From assembly GCF_900098745.1 (NCBI RefSeq), contig NZ_FQTT01000003.1, positions 1 to 52,995 of the forward strand: a DNA stretch of 52,995 nt. The letters are read 5' to 3'. Each line of letters starts with the position of its first letter. The stretch's first letter is position 1. The position numbers were made by a program, and so were the translations under genes. Source of the DNA: Actinomyces glycerinitolerans (GTDB lineage: Bacteria > Actinomycetota > Actinomycetes > Actinomycetales > Actinomycetaceae). Shown in pieces: positions 31,518 through 40,235 of this stretch. Under the pieces are notes generated by a model. It was not told the origin of the DNA and did no database searches. It saw nothing but the letters and a program-made list of their open reading frames with translations.

Positions 31518-33401
31518 ATGATGAAGACGCAGCCCGCCGACCGCCCCCGCGGTGCCGATGATGCCGCCGACCCAGCGGCGGCCGCTGCCTCCAAGCCCAG
31601 GCTCGGCACCCGCGCTGGCACCCTCGCGAATGCGGCGGCCGCCGTGCTGACCGCAGTCGGCTCCCTGGCCGAGGCGTGGGCGCTGATTGCCGCGGCCCGC
31701 GCCGTCGCCTCCGTGGCGAGTGCGGCCCCCGCACTGGCCACGCTTGCCGGCGCAACCGCCACGCCCGGTGCCGCGGCCCACCACCTCATCGTCGCCGCCA
31801 CGGCCGCCCTCGTCTCCGCCGTGTGCGCGGCAGCCGTCCACTATCTCGCCCAGGCCAGTGCCGCCACCCAGGAGGGGGCGCTGCGCCGCCAGGTGCTCGC
31901 CCACCTGTTCGATCTCGGCCCCGCGCACGCGTCGGCCCGCACCGGCGCCACCGTCACCCTGCTTACCGACGGGGCCGAGCGGGTGGCCGCCTACCGGCAA
32001 ACGTTCCTCGTACCCACGATCGCCGCCATCGCCTCCCCGCTGCTGGTGCTGGCGCTGCTCGGGGCAACGGTCGACCCGCTCAGCGCACTAGTGCTGGCGA
32101 CCGCCTTCGTGGTGGTACCCGCGTTCATCGTCTTCCTGCATCGGCGACTGCGCCGCTCCTCGGCCGATTCGCGCGCGCAGCGGATGCGGCTGAGCGCCGA
32201 ATACCTCGACGCCATCCAGGGCCTGACCACACTGGTGCTCGCCCGCGCCGCCAACCGCCGCGCCGCCGACCTGGAGGCCTTCGGCGAGGCCAACCGCCGC
32301 GCGGTGATGCGGTTGCTGGCCGGCAACCAGCTGGTCATCCTGGTCACCGACGGCCTGTTCTCCCTGTTCCTGGTAACCGCCTCCACCGCACTCGCCCTGA
32401 CCCGCCTGGGTTCCGGGGCGATCGGGCTCGACGGCGCCCTCGCGCTGGTGCTGGTCTCCTGCATCCTGTTGCAGCCACTGGACCGGGTCGGCAGCTTCTT
32501 CTACGTGGGGATGGGCGGCATGGCCAACCAGCGGGCCCTGCGCCGCGTCTTTGCCCGCCGCCGCCCCGACGGCGCAGCGCCACAGCCGGACCCCGACGGG
32601 CCCGCAGCCCCGGGCGCGGCTGCGCACACCGCCGCGCCCATGGTCTCGCTGCGCGGCGTCACCGCCGTCCGGGAGCCACGCCCCGCCGACGCCGGCGGGC
32701 ACCCCGGGGGCCACCCCGGCGCCTCAGCAACCCGTGGGCATCCGGGAGGACACCCCGGACCCGCCGCCCACCCGCGGTCCAAGCCACCCGCCCCGGTCAC
32801 CGTGCTGGCCGACGTAAACCTGGAGGTTGCCCCCGGCGAGCATGTGGCCGTCGTCGGCCCCTCCGGCGCCGGCAAGTCCACCCTCATGGCCCTCATCCGC
32901 GGGGACCTGCTGCCCGCCGCCGGGACCGTGCGCGTGGACGGCATCGCCTCCACCGCCGCCACCCAGGACGACATCCGGGCCACCAGCGCCGTGGTCGACC
33001 AGACCACCTGGCTGTTCACCGGCACCATCGCCGACAATCTCCGCCTGGCCGGCCCCGGCGCCACCGAGGCGCGCATGTGGCAGGCGCTGCAGGCCGCCAA
33101 CCTGGCCGACGAGGTCCGCGCCCTGCCCGACGGCCTGAACACGGACGTCGGCGAGCGCGGCTCCCGGCTCTCCGGCGGACAGGCCCAGCGCCTGTCCCTG
33201 GCGCGCGCCTTCCTCGCCGACCGGCCCCTGCTGCTGCTCGACGAGCCGACCAGCCAGGTCGACCTGGCCAGCGAGGCCGCGATTATCGACGCCATCGAGC
33301 GCCTGTCGGTCGGCCGCACCGTCATCACCGTCTCCCACCGCGCCGGGGCAACCGCCGCCGCCGACCGGGTGGTCACCGTTGCGGAGGGCACCCTGCGATG
33401 A
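31518..33401 (+). CDS. ABC exporter half-transporter 1 (CydD-like)
   Basis: A 627-aa fused membrane-ATPase protein. The membrane domain has about six hydrophobic segments between residues 30 and 320. It is followed by a His/Gly/Pro-rich linker with repeated GHPGGHPG at about 395-415, then the ATPase domain with Walker A GPSGAGKST near 450, signature LSGGQAQR near 552 and Walker B LLLLDEPTSQVD near 572. It ends in a four-base ATGA overlap with the second half-transporter, so they form a heterodimer. The pair resembles CydDC, which exports thiols for cytochrome bd assembly, but no cydAB is present, so the substrate is open. The linker is unusual and could bind metal. Confidence 0.85.
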   Translation: MMKTQPADRPRGADDAADPAAAAASKPRLGTRAGTLANAAAAVLTAVGSLAEAWALIAAARAVASVASAAPALATLAGATATPGAAAHHLIVAATAALVSAVCAAAVHYLAQASAATQEGALRRQVLAHLFDLGPAHASARTGATVTLLTDGAERVAAYRQTFLVPTIAAIASPLLVLALLGATVDPLSALVLATAFVVVPAFIVFLHRRLRRSSADSRAQRMRLSAEYLDAIQGLTTLVLARAANRRAADLEAFGEANRRAVMRLLAGNQLVILVTDGLFSLFLVTASTALALTRLGSGAIGLDGALALVLVSCILLQPLDRVGSFFYVGMGGMANQRALRRVFARRRPDGAAPQPDPDGPAAPGAAAHTAAPMVSLRGVTAVREPRPADAGGHPGGHPGASATRGHPGGHPGPAAHPRSKPPAPVTVLADVNLEVAPGEHVAVVGPSGAGKSTLMALIRGDLLPAAGTVRVDGIASTAATQDDIRATSAVVDQTTWLFTGTIADNLRLAGPGATEARMWQALQAANLADEVRALPDGLNTDVGERGSRLSGGQAQRLSLARAFLADRPLLLLDEPTSQVDLASEAAIIDAIERLSVGRTVITVSHRAGATAAADRVVTVAEGTLR

Positions 33402-35209
33402 GCACGCCAACCCCGCCCCGCCCCAACGCCACGGCTCCTGCCCCCGGCGACGCCGCCCGCCCCTCCCGCCGCGCGCTGGTCGGCTGGCTGCTCATGGTCA
33501 CTCGGCCGGTCCTGCCGCCACTGCTGACCTCCACCGTCTGCCGGGTGGCCGGCCAACTGCTCGGCGTGGCCATGTTCGCCCTGGCCGCCCACGCCGTGGT
33601 CGAGGCCGCCCAGGCCCTGGCCGCAGGCGGCCCCGCTCCCTCGGTTTGGCCGGTGCTGAGCGCCATGGTGGTCATGTCCCTGGCAAAGGCCGCATTGCGC
33701 TACGGCGAGCAGTTCCTCGGTCACACGGTCGCCTTCAGCTCCCTGGAGCTGCTGCGCGCCGAACTGTTCCGGGCCCTGGCCCGCCGCACCCCGCGGGTGC
33801 TCACCACCGCCCACTCCGGCGACCTGCTGGCCCGCTCCACCAAGGACGTCGACCGCATCGAGGTGTTCTTCGCCCACACCTTCGCCCCCGCCGTCAGCGC
33901 CCTGCTGGTGCCGCTGACCGTGGTGGTCACCATCGGGATCGGCGCCACCTGGCCGGTCGCCGGCGCAGCCGCCCTCACCCTGGTGGCGGCCATCGCGGTG
34001 GTGCCGGTCCTCGGGCAGCGCCTGGCTGCGGCCGGATCCCGACGCGCCGTCGCCGCCCGGGCGGCGCTGACCCAGCATGTCACCGACTCCGTGCAGGGGC
34101 TGGCGGAGGTGGTCGGTTACGGCCGCGCCGCCGAGCGCCTGGAGCGCACCCGCGCCCTCGACGACGCCGTGGTGGCCGCATCCCGCCCCGCGACGGCGGC
34201 CGGGGCCTTGCGCCGCGGCGGGGTGCAGCTATTGGTGCTGGCGGGCCCCATCGCCGTCGTCGCGGCCGGTGCCGGGCCGGTCGCCGCCGGGGTCGTCTCG
34301 CCCGCCGCGCTGGCGGCTGCGGCGGCGGCCGTGCTGCGCCTGGGGGAGACGGTGCGCGGCGCGGAGGAGCTGGCCGGCTCCCTGCCCACCGCGCTCGCGG
34401 CCGCCGAGCGCGTGCGCCAGGTGGCCACCGCCCCCGTCGAACTGCCCGACGGCGCCGCTGTGCTGCCGCCCGGCGCCATCGGCATCGCCTGGGAGGACGT
34501 CGACTACACCTACCCGGGGGCCTCGCGCCCGTCCCTGCGCGGGGTGAGGGTGCGCGCGGCGGCCGAACAGTGGACCTGTCTGGTGGGGGTATCCGGCTCG
34601 GGTAAGACGACGCTCGCGCGGCTGGCGCTGCGCTTCGACGATCCCGATCGCGGCCGGGTGCGCGTGGGCGGCGTCGACCTGCGCGAGGCGGCGGCCGACG
34701 GCCTGCGTGGCCGGGTGGCGCTGGTGAGCCAGGAGGCGCACCTGTTCCGCATGAGCGTGGCCGACAACGTGCGCCTGGCCCGTCCCGGAGCCACCCGCGA
34801 GCAGGTCGAGGCGGCCTGCCGGGTCGCTGCGCTGCATGAGGAGGTGGCGGCCATGCCCGCCGGCTACGACACCCTGCTCGGCGAGCGCGGCGCCTCCGTC
34901 TCCGGCGGGCAGCGCCAGCGGCTCGCCTTGGCGCGCGCCCTGCTGGCCGAGCCGGACGTGCTGGTGTTGGACGAGTTCACCAGTCACCTCGACCCCGCCG
35001 TCGACGCGCGCGTGCGTGATGGCGTGCACGACTGGGCGGCGCGGCGCGGGGCCACGGTCGTGGAGATCACCCACCGGCTGCACCGCATCGAGCAGGCCGA
35101 CCACGTCGTCGTGCTCGACGGCGGCCGCGTGGTACAGTCCGGCGCCCCGCGGGAGTTGCTGGCCGATGCCGACGGTCCGCTGGCGCGGCTGCGCGCCCGC
35201 CAGGGCTGA
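33398..35209 (+). CDS. ABC exporter half-transporter 2 (CydC-like)
   Basis: A 603-aa partner of the previous gene. The membrane domain spans about residues 25-310 and contains the ALRYGEQFLGHTVAF block typical of CydC-type proteins. The ATPase domain carries Walker A GVSGSGKTT near 395, signature VSGGQRQR near 503 and Walker B VLVLDEFTSHLD near 523, where the catalytic Glu is present. I start at the ATG overlapping the upstream stop; the open frame continues far upstream but inside the other gene. Together with the first half it forms a heterodimeric exporter. Confidence 0.87.
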   Translation: MSTPTPPRPNATAPAPGDAARPSRRALVGWLLMVTRPVLPPLLTSTVCRVAGQLLGVAMFALAAHAVVEAAQALAAGGPAPSVWPVLSAMVVMSLAKAALRYGEQFLGHTVAFSSLELLRAELFRALARRTPRVLTTAHSGDLLARSTKDVDRIEVFFAHTFAPAVSALLVPLTVVVTIGIGATWPVAGAAALTLVAAIAVVPVLGQRLAAAGSRRAVAARAALTQHVTDSVQGLAEVVGYGRAAERLERTRALDDAVVAASRPATAAGALRRGGVQLLVLAGPIAVVAAGAGPVAAGVVSPAALAAAAAAVLRLGETVRGAEELAGSLPTALAAAERVRQVATAPVELPDGAAVLPPGAIGIAWEDVDYTYPGASRPSLRGVRVRAAAEQWTCLVGVSGSGKTTLARLALRFDDPDRGRVRVGGVDLREAAADGLRGRVALVSQEAHLFRMSVADNVRLARPGATREQVEAACRVAALHEEVAAMPAGYDTLLGERGASVSGGQRQRLALARALLAEPDVLVLDEFTSHLDPAVDARVRDGVHDWAARRGATVVEITHRLHRIEQADHVVVLDGGRVVQSGAPRELLADADGPLARLRARQG

Positions 35210-35221
35210 GGGGTCGGACCG

Positions 35222-36139
35222 TCAGACGTCCTCGACGTCGGCATAGGACAGCGGGTCCTCGATCGGCTCCAGGTGGGCGGAGACCCGCAGGCTGGGGTCG
35301 GCGGAGACCAACTCATCGATCAGCGCCTCGGTGTAGTCGTGGCCCTGCTTGACCGTCCAGGCGCCCGGAACCAGCACGTGCAGGTGTGCGAAGCGGCGGC
35401 TGCCCGCCTCGCGGACGCGCACCGCGTGGAAGTCCACCACTCCGGTGCGGCGTCGCTCGTCCAGGATGGCGTTGATCCGCTCCAGCGCCTCCCGGTCCGG
35501 GGCCACATCCATGAGTCCGGCCACCGAGTCGCGGATCAGCTGGAACCCGGTCCACATGATGTTCAGGCCCGCTCCCAGTGCGACGACGGCGTCGAGCACC
35601 GGCGAATGGAAGACGGCCACCAGGCCCACCCCCAGCAGCACGGCCGCGGAGGTGATCACGTCGGTCAGCAGGTGCTTGGCGTCGGCGACGAGTGTGGCCG
35701 AGTGCTCGGCGCGGCCCTTGCGCAGCAGCACCCAGGCAACCAGCGCGTTGATGAGGGAGGCGCCGACCGAGATCACCAGGCCCAGGCTCAGCCGCTCCGG
35801 CATGACCGGGGTGATGATCCGCTCCACCGCGGAGAAGATGATGAAGGCGGCGGCCACGAAGATCATGGCGCCTTCGCACACGGAGGAGAAGTACTCCGCC
35901 TTGGAGTGGCCGAACTGGTGGTCGTCGTCGGCGGGGCGGATGGCGATCTTGAGCACGACCACCGCCACCAGGGCGGCTACCAGGTTCACCAGGGATTCGG
36001 CGGCGTCGGATAGCAGCCCGACCGAGCCGGTCAGCCAGGCGGCCGCCGCCTTGAGGGTGATGGTGGCCAGGGCCGCGCCGACGGAGAGCCAGGCGTAGCC
36101 GGACAGGTCCTTAGGCGGGGCGTAGCGCGGAGATGGCAC
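35222..36139 (-). CDS. Cation diffusion facilitator family metal exporter
   Basis: A 305-aa CDF transporter moving divalent metal out of the cell against protons. Six hydrophobic helices occupy about residues 15-215. Metal-site signatures are LLSDAAESLVNL in helix 2 and HQFGHSKAEYFSS after helix 3, with DAKHLLTDV in helix 5 providing the second His-Asp set. The C-terminal cytoplasmic domain (about 215-305) includes FAHLHVLV and GHDYTEALIDEL. The gene is convergent with the ABC exporter and near the VIT1-type transporter, giving a small metal-homeostasis neighbourhood. Zn, Fe or Mn cannot be separated from sequence. Confidence 0.92.
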   Translation of the reverse strand: MPSPRYAPPKDLSGYAWLSVGAALATITLKAAAAWLTGSVGLLSDAAESLVNLVAALVAVVVLKIAIRPADDDHQFGHSKAEYFSSVCEGAMIFVAAAFIIFSAVERIITPVMPERLSLGLVISVGASLINALVAWVLLRKGRAEHSATLVADAKHLLTDVITSAAVLLGVGLVAVFHSPVLDAVVALGAGLNIMWTGFQLIRDSVAGLMDVAPDREALERINAILDERRRTGVVDFHAVRVREAGSRRFAHLHVLVPGAWTVKQGHDYTEALIDELVSADPSLRVSAHLEPIEDPLSYADVEDV

Positions 36140-36221
36140 TCCCCGAGTATGGCCGCAGCGGGCGCCCCGGCGGAAGTCGCGTCCGCGTCGCGTACGTGGT
36201 TGCGACGCAGAGTCGGCGCGG

Positions 36222-36536
36222 TCAGTCGGACTGGTTGACGGGGCGGACCTCAGCGTCGTCGACGGTCACCGAGGGGGCCGGGGAGGGCTGCGCGGCGGGC
36301 GCGCCGAACAGGCGCTCCTTGACGGCGTCGGCAACCTTGTCGGTGACGGCCTCGCCCTGCTCGCGCACGAAGCTGGAGGCGCGGTTGGAGGCGGCGCTGA
36401 GCTTGTCCCGCACGAAGGGCTGATCGGCCAGCTTGGTGGCCGACGCCTTGATCCGCTCGTACTGGGCGCGGCCTGCGCGCGTCCCGAGGACGTAGCCGGC
36501 GCCGAGGCCGACGATGAAGGGGAGCTTGCTAGCCAT
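36222..36536 (-). CDS. YtxH-like small protein, 104 aa
   Basis: A small protein with an N-terminal glycine-rich hydrophobic helix (LPFIVGLGAGYVLGTRAGR), then a charged helix (YERIKASATKLADQPFV...) and a Pro-rich acidic tail. This is the pattern of actinobacterial YtxH/DUF-type envelope proteins of unknown role. AGGAGG lies directly before the ATG at 36536. It is upstream of and on the same strand as the CDF gene, 82 bp away, so possibly cotranscribed. Confidence 0.75.
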   Translation of the reverse strand: MASKLPFIVGLGAGYVLGTRAGRAQYERIKASATKLADQPFVRDKLSAASNRASSFVREQGEAVTDKVADAVKERLFGAPAAQPSPAPSVTVDDAEVRPVNQSD

Positions 36537-36646
36537 GGATTCCTCCTGCACGGGTGCCGTCTGGTGCGGTCCCTGCACACAACCCTACCGGTTCCACCCT
36601 GGAGTCCGGCTGGGCGAAGGCCCCATGAAGGTCTGACGAGAACTCA

Positions 36647-36664
36647 TTAGGTAAATCTACCTTT
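36647..36664 (+). promoter_or_regulatory. Putative DtxR/MntR-type metal-regulator operator
   Basis: TTAGGTAAATCTACCTTT contains the dyad AGGTA, four bases, TACCT. It resembles the IdeR/DtxR iron box (TWAGGTWAGSCTWACCTWA), but the half-sites are one base closer. It is followed at once by GCTATACA, a likely -10 region, and lies 80 bp before the start of the VIT1-type Fe/Mn transporter, so a metal-dependent repressor would block the promoter. Confidence 0.5.
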
Positions 36665-36743
36665 GCTATACAGGCGCATTGATCGACCTTATCTTCAGAG
36701 CATGGGTGTGCCGCAGCTCTCGTGTCCCTTCCGTTCGGAGCGT

Positions 36744-37568
36744 ATGTCCGCTTCGGCCGGGCCACGCGTGCCGTCGGCTGATAACCCCGCTCCTCCGGAG
36801 CCGGAGGCCTGCCCAACGGCGTTGTGGCTCACCGCGCGGCCGCGCCGGCACCAGCCCGCCACAGCCGCCTATGCGGACACCGGCGGGGCCTCCGCCCTGG
36901 CGTCGCGGCTCAACTGGCTGCGCGCCGGGGTGCTCGGCGCCAACGACGGCATTGTCAGCGTGGCCGGCCTGGTCATCGGTGTCGCCGCCGCCACCCCCAC
37001 CGACACCGGCGCCATCATGGCCGCCGGGGTGGCCGGAGTGCTGGCCGGGGCCGTCTCCATGGCCGCCGGCGAGTACGTGTCCGTGTCCACCCAGTCGGAT
37101 ACCGAGCGCGCCTACGTGGCCCGCGAGCGCGCCGAGCTGGACGCCGATCCGGCCGCCGGCGTCGACTCCCTGGCCGCCCACTATCGCGCCAAGGGCCTGA
37201 CGGATGAGACCGCGCGCCGGGTCGCCCGCGAGCTGACGGTGCACGACGCCGTCGGCGCCCACCTGGAGGCCGAGTTCGGGCTGCGCGAGGACGACTACAC
37301 CAACCCCTGGCATGCCGCCATCTCCAGCGCGGTGGCGTTCACGGTCGGTTCCATGCTGCCGATGCTGGCCATTCTGCTGCTGCCCGTGAGTGTGAAGATC
37401 CCGCTGACCTTCGTGTCCGTGCTGGCCGGGCTGGCACTGACCGGCGCGGTGTCGGCCAAACTCGGTGACGCCCCGGTGCGACCCGCGGTGTTGCGCAACG
37501 TATTCGGCGGCGCCCTGGCCATGACCGTCACTTGGGGCATCGGCCACCTCATCGGCGTCGCCGTCTAG
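36744..37568 (+). CDS. VIT1/CCC1-family iron/manganese transporter
   Basis: A 274-aa membrane protein of the VIT1/CCC1 family, exporters of cytosolic Fe2+ or Mn2+. Family signatures are LNWLRAGVLGANDGIVSVAGLVIGV near 60-84 and AGAVSMAAGEYVSVSTQSD near 110-128, the latter with conserved Glu in the metal path. A soluble segment with ERAELDADP and the helix pair to DDYTNPWHAAISSA follows, then three more membrane helices. I start at ATG 36744, where CGGAG is five bases upstream; two earlier ATGs exist. A metal-regulator-like operator precedes it. Confidence 0.9.
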   Translation: MSASAGPRVPSADNPAPPEPEACPTALWLTARPRRHQPATAAYADTGGASALASRLNWLRAGVLGANDGIVSVAGLVIGVAAATPTDTGAIMAAGVAGVLAGAVSMAAGEYVSVSTQSDTERAYVARERAELDADPAAGVDSLAAHYRAKGLTDETARRVARELTVHDAVGAHLEAEFGLREDDYTNPWHAAISSAVAFTVGSMLPMLAILLLPVSVKIPLTFVSVLAGLALTGAVSAKLGDAPVRPAVLRNVFGGALAMTVTWGIGHLIGVAV

Positions 37569-37603
37569 CACATCGGCGTCAAGTACACGCGTTCACTTCA
37601 GAT

Positions 37604-37660
37604 ACACGAGTTTTAGAGGATTGCACGCGCCCCGCACCTGCAAAGCTCCAAAACTCGTGT
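37604..37660. terminator. Bidirectional hairpin between the VIT1-type and App1-type genes
   Basis: ACACGAGTTTT at 37604-37614 pairs with AAAACTCGTGT at 37650-37660 across a 35-base loop. Four T or A sit at the inner ends. It separates two convergent genes. The long loop makes efficient termination uncertain. Confidence 0.45.
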
Positions 37661-37691
37661 GTCCGGCGGGAACTCGTGTCGATGGCGAGGT

Positions 37692-38852
37692 TCAGCGCTG
37701 AGGCTGCACGGCTAGCGCCTCGGGGTGCAGGGCGCGCGCCAGCTCGAAGCCATCGGCCCCCGCCGCCACTGGCACGCCGGACTCGGCCAGCGCCCGAACC
37801 TCCGGCGCCAGCCCCACCGGGTGGGTCAGCTGCGTGCCCGCGAGCACCTGCTCGGTCGGGGTGAGGCGCCGGATCGCCACCGCCGCCACCCGGTCGGAGT
37901 GCTCGCGTGCGACCTCCCCGTAGATCAGTGGGTCGTGCTGGCCGTCGTCTCCGACCAGCAGCCACTTCACCTCCGGCAGGTCGATCATGAGCCGACGCAG
38001 ACCCGTGCGCTTGTGCTCGATGCCGCTGCGGAACAGGCCGGTGTTCGTGGGTCCCCAGTCGGTCATCAGCATGGGCCCCTGCGGGAAGCCGTTGCGTTCG
38101 AAGAAGGCGCGGTAGGTCGGCACCACGTTCCAGGCCCCGGTGGACAGGTAGATCACCGGCGTTCCCGGGTGCTCCTGCAGCACCTGCGTGAGCAGCTGCG
38201 CCATGCCCGGTACGGGTTCGCGCGAAGAGGTGTACTTGACCAGCTGGTTCCAGGCGGCCACGAACATGCGGGGCACGTGGGAGACCATGACCGTGTCGTC
38301 GATGTCGCACACGACGCCGAGCCGCGGTCCGGGGGCGACGACGAACACCCGTGTGGTCACGGGCTCCGTCCCCGTCGCCTCCAGGGTGGCGTCGTGCCAG
38401 CCGGGGGGCAGGCCGTGGCCGCGCACGACGACGTCGACGTACCCCTCCCGGTCGGCGCGGGTCTGTACGCTCGCGGCGCCGAGGTGGACGGTCACCGGCA
38501 GGTGCGGGACGGGCACGTCGATGAACATGCGCCAGCCGCGCTGTGCCTCCAGCAGGTTCTGCGCGGCCTGACGGCGCGCGTCGCGGGCCGTGGTCGGCAG
38601 CTGCTCGGGCAGGCGTTGGAACAGGGGTCCCTCGCTGGGAGCGTTGGGTGGGCGCATGACCATGCGCGCCAGCACGCGCGCCATGTCACGCGATGGGGCG
38701 TCGGGGGCCGGGACTCCGCTGCGGTCAGGCGCGGCCGAGCCGTAGCCGTCGTAGGCGATCGCCCGCGGGCGCCAGCCGCGGCGCCGGAGCACGGGGATCG
38801 AGTCACGGTGGAACTGGTCCGCGGCGGCGCGGACGATGTCGGCAAACGGCAC
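37692..38852 (-). CDS. App1-family (DUF2183) phosphatase
   Basis: A 386-aa protein whose C-terminal half is the DUF2183/App1 catalytic domain, a HAD-like phosphatidate phosphatase related to yeast App1. Its catalytic motif DIDDT is near residue 187 (VVCDIDDTVMVS), with LSTGAWNV near 237 and LLVGDDGQHDPLIYGE near 300 as the further HAD motifs. The N-terminal half is a less conserved regulatory domain. No signal peptide is seen. It is convergent with the VIT1-type transporter. The physiological lipid substrate in bacteria is not established. Confidence 0.87.
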   Translation of the reverse strand: MPFADIVRAAADQFHRDSIPVLRRRGWRPRAIAYDGYGSAAPDRSGVPAPDAPSRDMARVLARMVMRPPNAPSEGPLFQRLPEQLPTTARDARRQAAQNLLEAQRGWRMFIDVPVPHLPVTVHLGAASVQTRADREGYVDVVVRGHGLPPGWHDATLEATGTEPVTTRVFVVAPGPRLGVVCDIDDTVMVSHVPRMFVAAWNQLVKYTSSREPVPGMAQLLTQVLQEHPGTPVIYLSTGAWNVVPTYRAFFERNGFPQGPMLMTDWGPTNTGLFRSGIEHKRTGLRRLMIDLPEVKWLLVGDDGQHDPLIYGEVAREHSDRVAAVAIRRLTPTEQVLAGTQLTHPVGLAPEVRALAESGVPVAAGADGFELARALHPEALAVQPQR

Positions 38853-38945
38853 CCGTCCATTCTACGGACACCCCTCCGGGCGGCGGCGGGGACGGGACTG
38901 GGAGACGGCTGGGAGGACGCTGCGGGCTCTCCGCCCCGCCCCCTC

Positions 38946-39014
38946 GCCGAGGTCGGTCGAAGTTACGCACCGAGGTCGGTTGATGTTACGTGCCGAGGTC
39001 GGTTGATATGGCGA
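38946..39014. repeat. 23-bp dispersed repeat array, locus D (3 units)
   Basis: Units start at 38946 (GCCGAGGTCGGTCGAAGTTA), 38969 (ACCGAGGTCGGTTGATGTTA) and 38992 (GCCGAGGTCGGTTGATATGG), exactly 23 bp apart. The array overlaps the 3' end of the mannosyltransferase-like gene, whose stop is within unit 1. Confidence 0.85.
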
Positions 39015-40225
39015 CCGGCCGCGCGCCACAGGACCACGCCGGCGGCCAACGCCCACCATGTGTAGGACGAGCCCACCACCGTCGCCCAGAAGGGCCAGTC
39101 CTGCTCGACGTGGTTCTGCTCCGGGAACCACCACTGCATGGCCAGGCCGAACACCGCCGCGCCGGCGGCCGCGGTCGTCAGCAGCGACGGCGCCGCCCAT
39201 GCCAGCCCCGCGGACACGAGCCCCATGAGAGCGGGCAGGCACCACACCCAGTGGTGCGACCAGGAGATGGGGGAGAGCAGCAGCCCCAGCGTCATCGCCA
39301 CCGCCGTCTGCAGCACCAGGACCACGCCGTCGGCCGGGGCGGGCGCACCATCAGCGGCCGGGCGCAGGCGATTCAGGCGCACCAGCAGCAGCCAGGCGGC
39401 GATGACGGCGGCCGCGGCCAGGACCGCCCAGACCACGTCCCAGGTCTGCGTCGGCAGCCAGCGCGCCACCAGCCCCTTGAGGTTCTGGTTACCGGAGTAG
39501 TCCGTGAAGCCCGCGCGGGAGGAGTCCCACATCGCCGAGAAGAAGAACTGCGCCGACTCGCTGGGCGAGGCCAGCCAGCTCAGCGCCGTCACCCCCAGGG
39601 CGGAGCCGACCATGGTGGCCGCCGCCCGCCACTCCCGCCGCGCCAGGAAGACGAGCACCGCGATCGCCGGGGTCAGTTTGAAGGCGGCGGCCAGTCCCGC
39701 CGGCACGCCCCGTAACCGGGAGGCGGGCGGAACCACCAGCAGGTCGAGCGCGACCAGCATCATGAGCACCGCATTGATCTGCCCGTACTCCATGGTCTTG
39801 GGGATCGGCTCCAGCACTATCACCGCGGCCAGTGCCAGCCACGGGGCGGCGCCCCATGCCACGCGGCGGCCCGCACCCAGGGCGTGCAGCACCGCCCACG
39901 CCGCCACCGCGGTGCACACCGGTGTGGCCACCACCAGCGCCACCTGGGTGGCCCGGTCCGACCACCAGGTCAGGGGCGTGAGTGCCCAGGCGGCGAACGG
40001 CGGGTAGGTGAAGGGCCACAGCTGCTGGTCGGGGTTGGCGTACCAGCCGTACAGGCTGCCGCCGGCGTGCCACTGGGCGACCGCGTGGTGGTAGATCCAG
40101 GCGTCGAGCTTGAAGGTGGCGGTGCCGTCCTTGCCCCACAGAGTCGGGTAGATGGACAGGGCCAACGCCGCCCAACCGATCAGGGCGGCGGCAGGGGAAG
40201 AGAGTGCGCGCTTGAGGGACTCCAC
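38963..40225 (-). CDS. DUF2029/GT87-family polyprenol-phosphate-mannose-type glycosyltransferase
   Basis: A 420-aa integral membrane protein of the GT87/DUF2029 family, related to actinobacterial alpha-(1->2) mannosyltransferases using polyprenyl-phosphate mannose. It has about ten hydrophobic helices, the catalytic-loop Asp in KLDAWIYHHAV near residue 30 and the family block WPFTYPPFAAWALTPL near 58. GTG at 40225 gives the correct N-terminus. The last 16 residues (from HINRPRHVTSTDLGA) are encoded by the 23-bp repeat array and are unlikely to be original. It is 10 bp downstream of the MFS gene on the same strand, so probably cotranscribed. Confidence 0.85.
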   Translation of the reverse strand: MESLKRALSSPAAALIGWAALALSIYPTLWGKDGTATFKLDAWIYHHAVAQWHAGGSLYGWYANPDQQLWPFTYPPFAAWALTPLTWWSDRATQVALVVATPVCTAVAAWAVLHALGAGRRVAWGAAPWLALAAVIVLEPIPKTMEYGQINAVLMMLVALDLLVVPPASRLRGVPAGLAAAFKLTPAIAVLVFLARREWRAAATMVGSALGVTALSWLASPSESAQFFFSAMWDSSRAGFTDYSGNQNLKGLVARWLPTQTWDVVWAVLAAAAVIAAWLLLVRLNRLRPAADGAPAPADGVVLVLQTAVAMTLGLLLSPISWSHHWVWCLPALMGLVSAGLAWAAPSLLTTAAAGAAVFGLAMQWWFPEQNHVEQDWPFWATVVGSSYTWWALAAGVVLWRAAGRHINRPRHVTSTDLGA

Positions 40226-40235
40226 GCCGGGCAGT

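Noticed and set aside
31676..35209. 1177-codon plus-strand frame that looks like a large ABC fusion
   Set aside because: Only the part from 33398 is a real gene; the upstream part is an out-of-frame reading of the first half-transporter.
31518..35209. Naming the exporter cydDC outright
   Set aside because: No cydAB genes accompany it, and heterodimeric ABC exporters of other function look alike.
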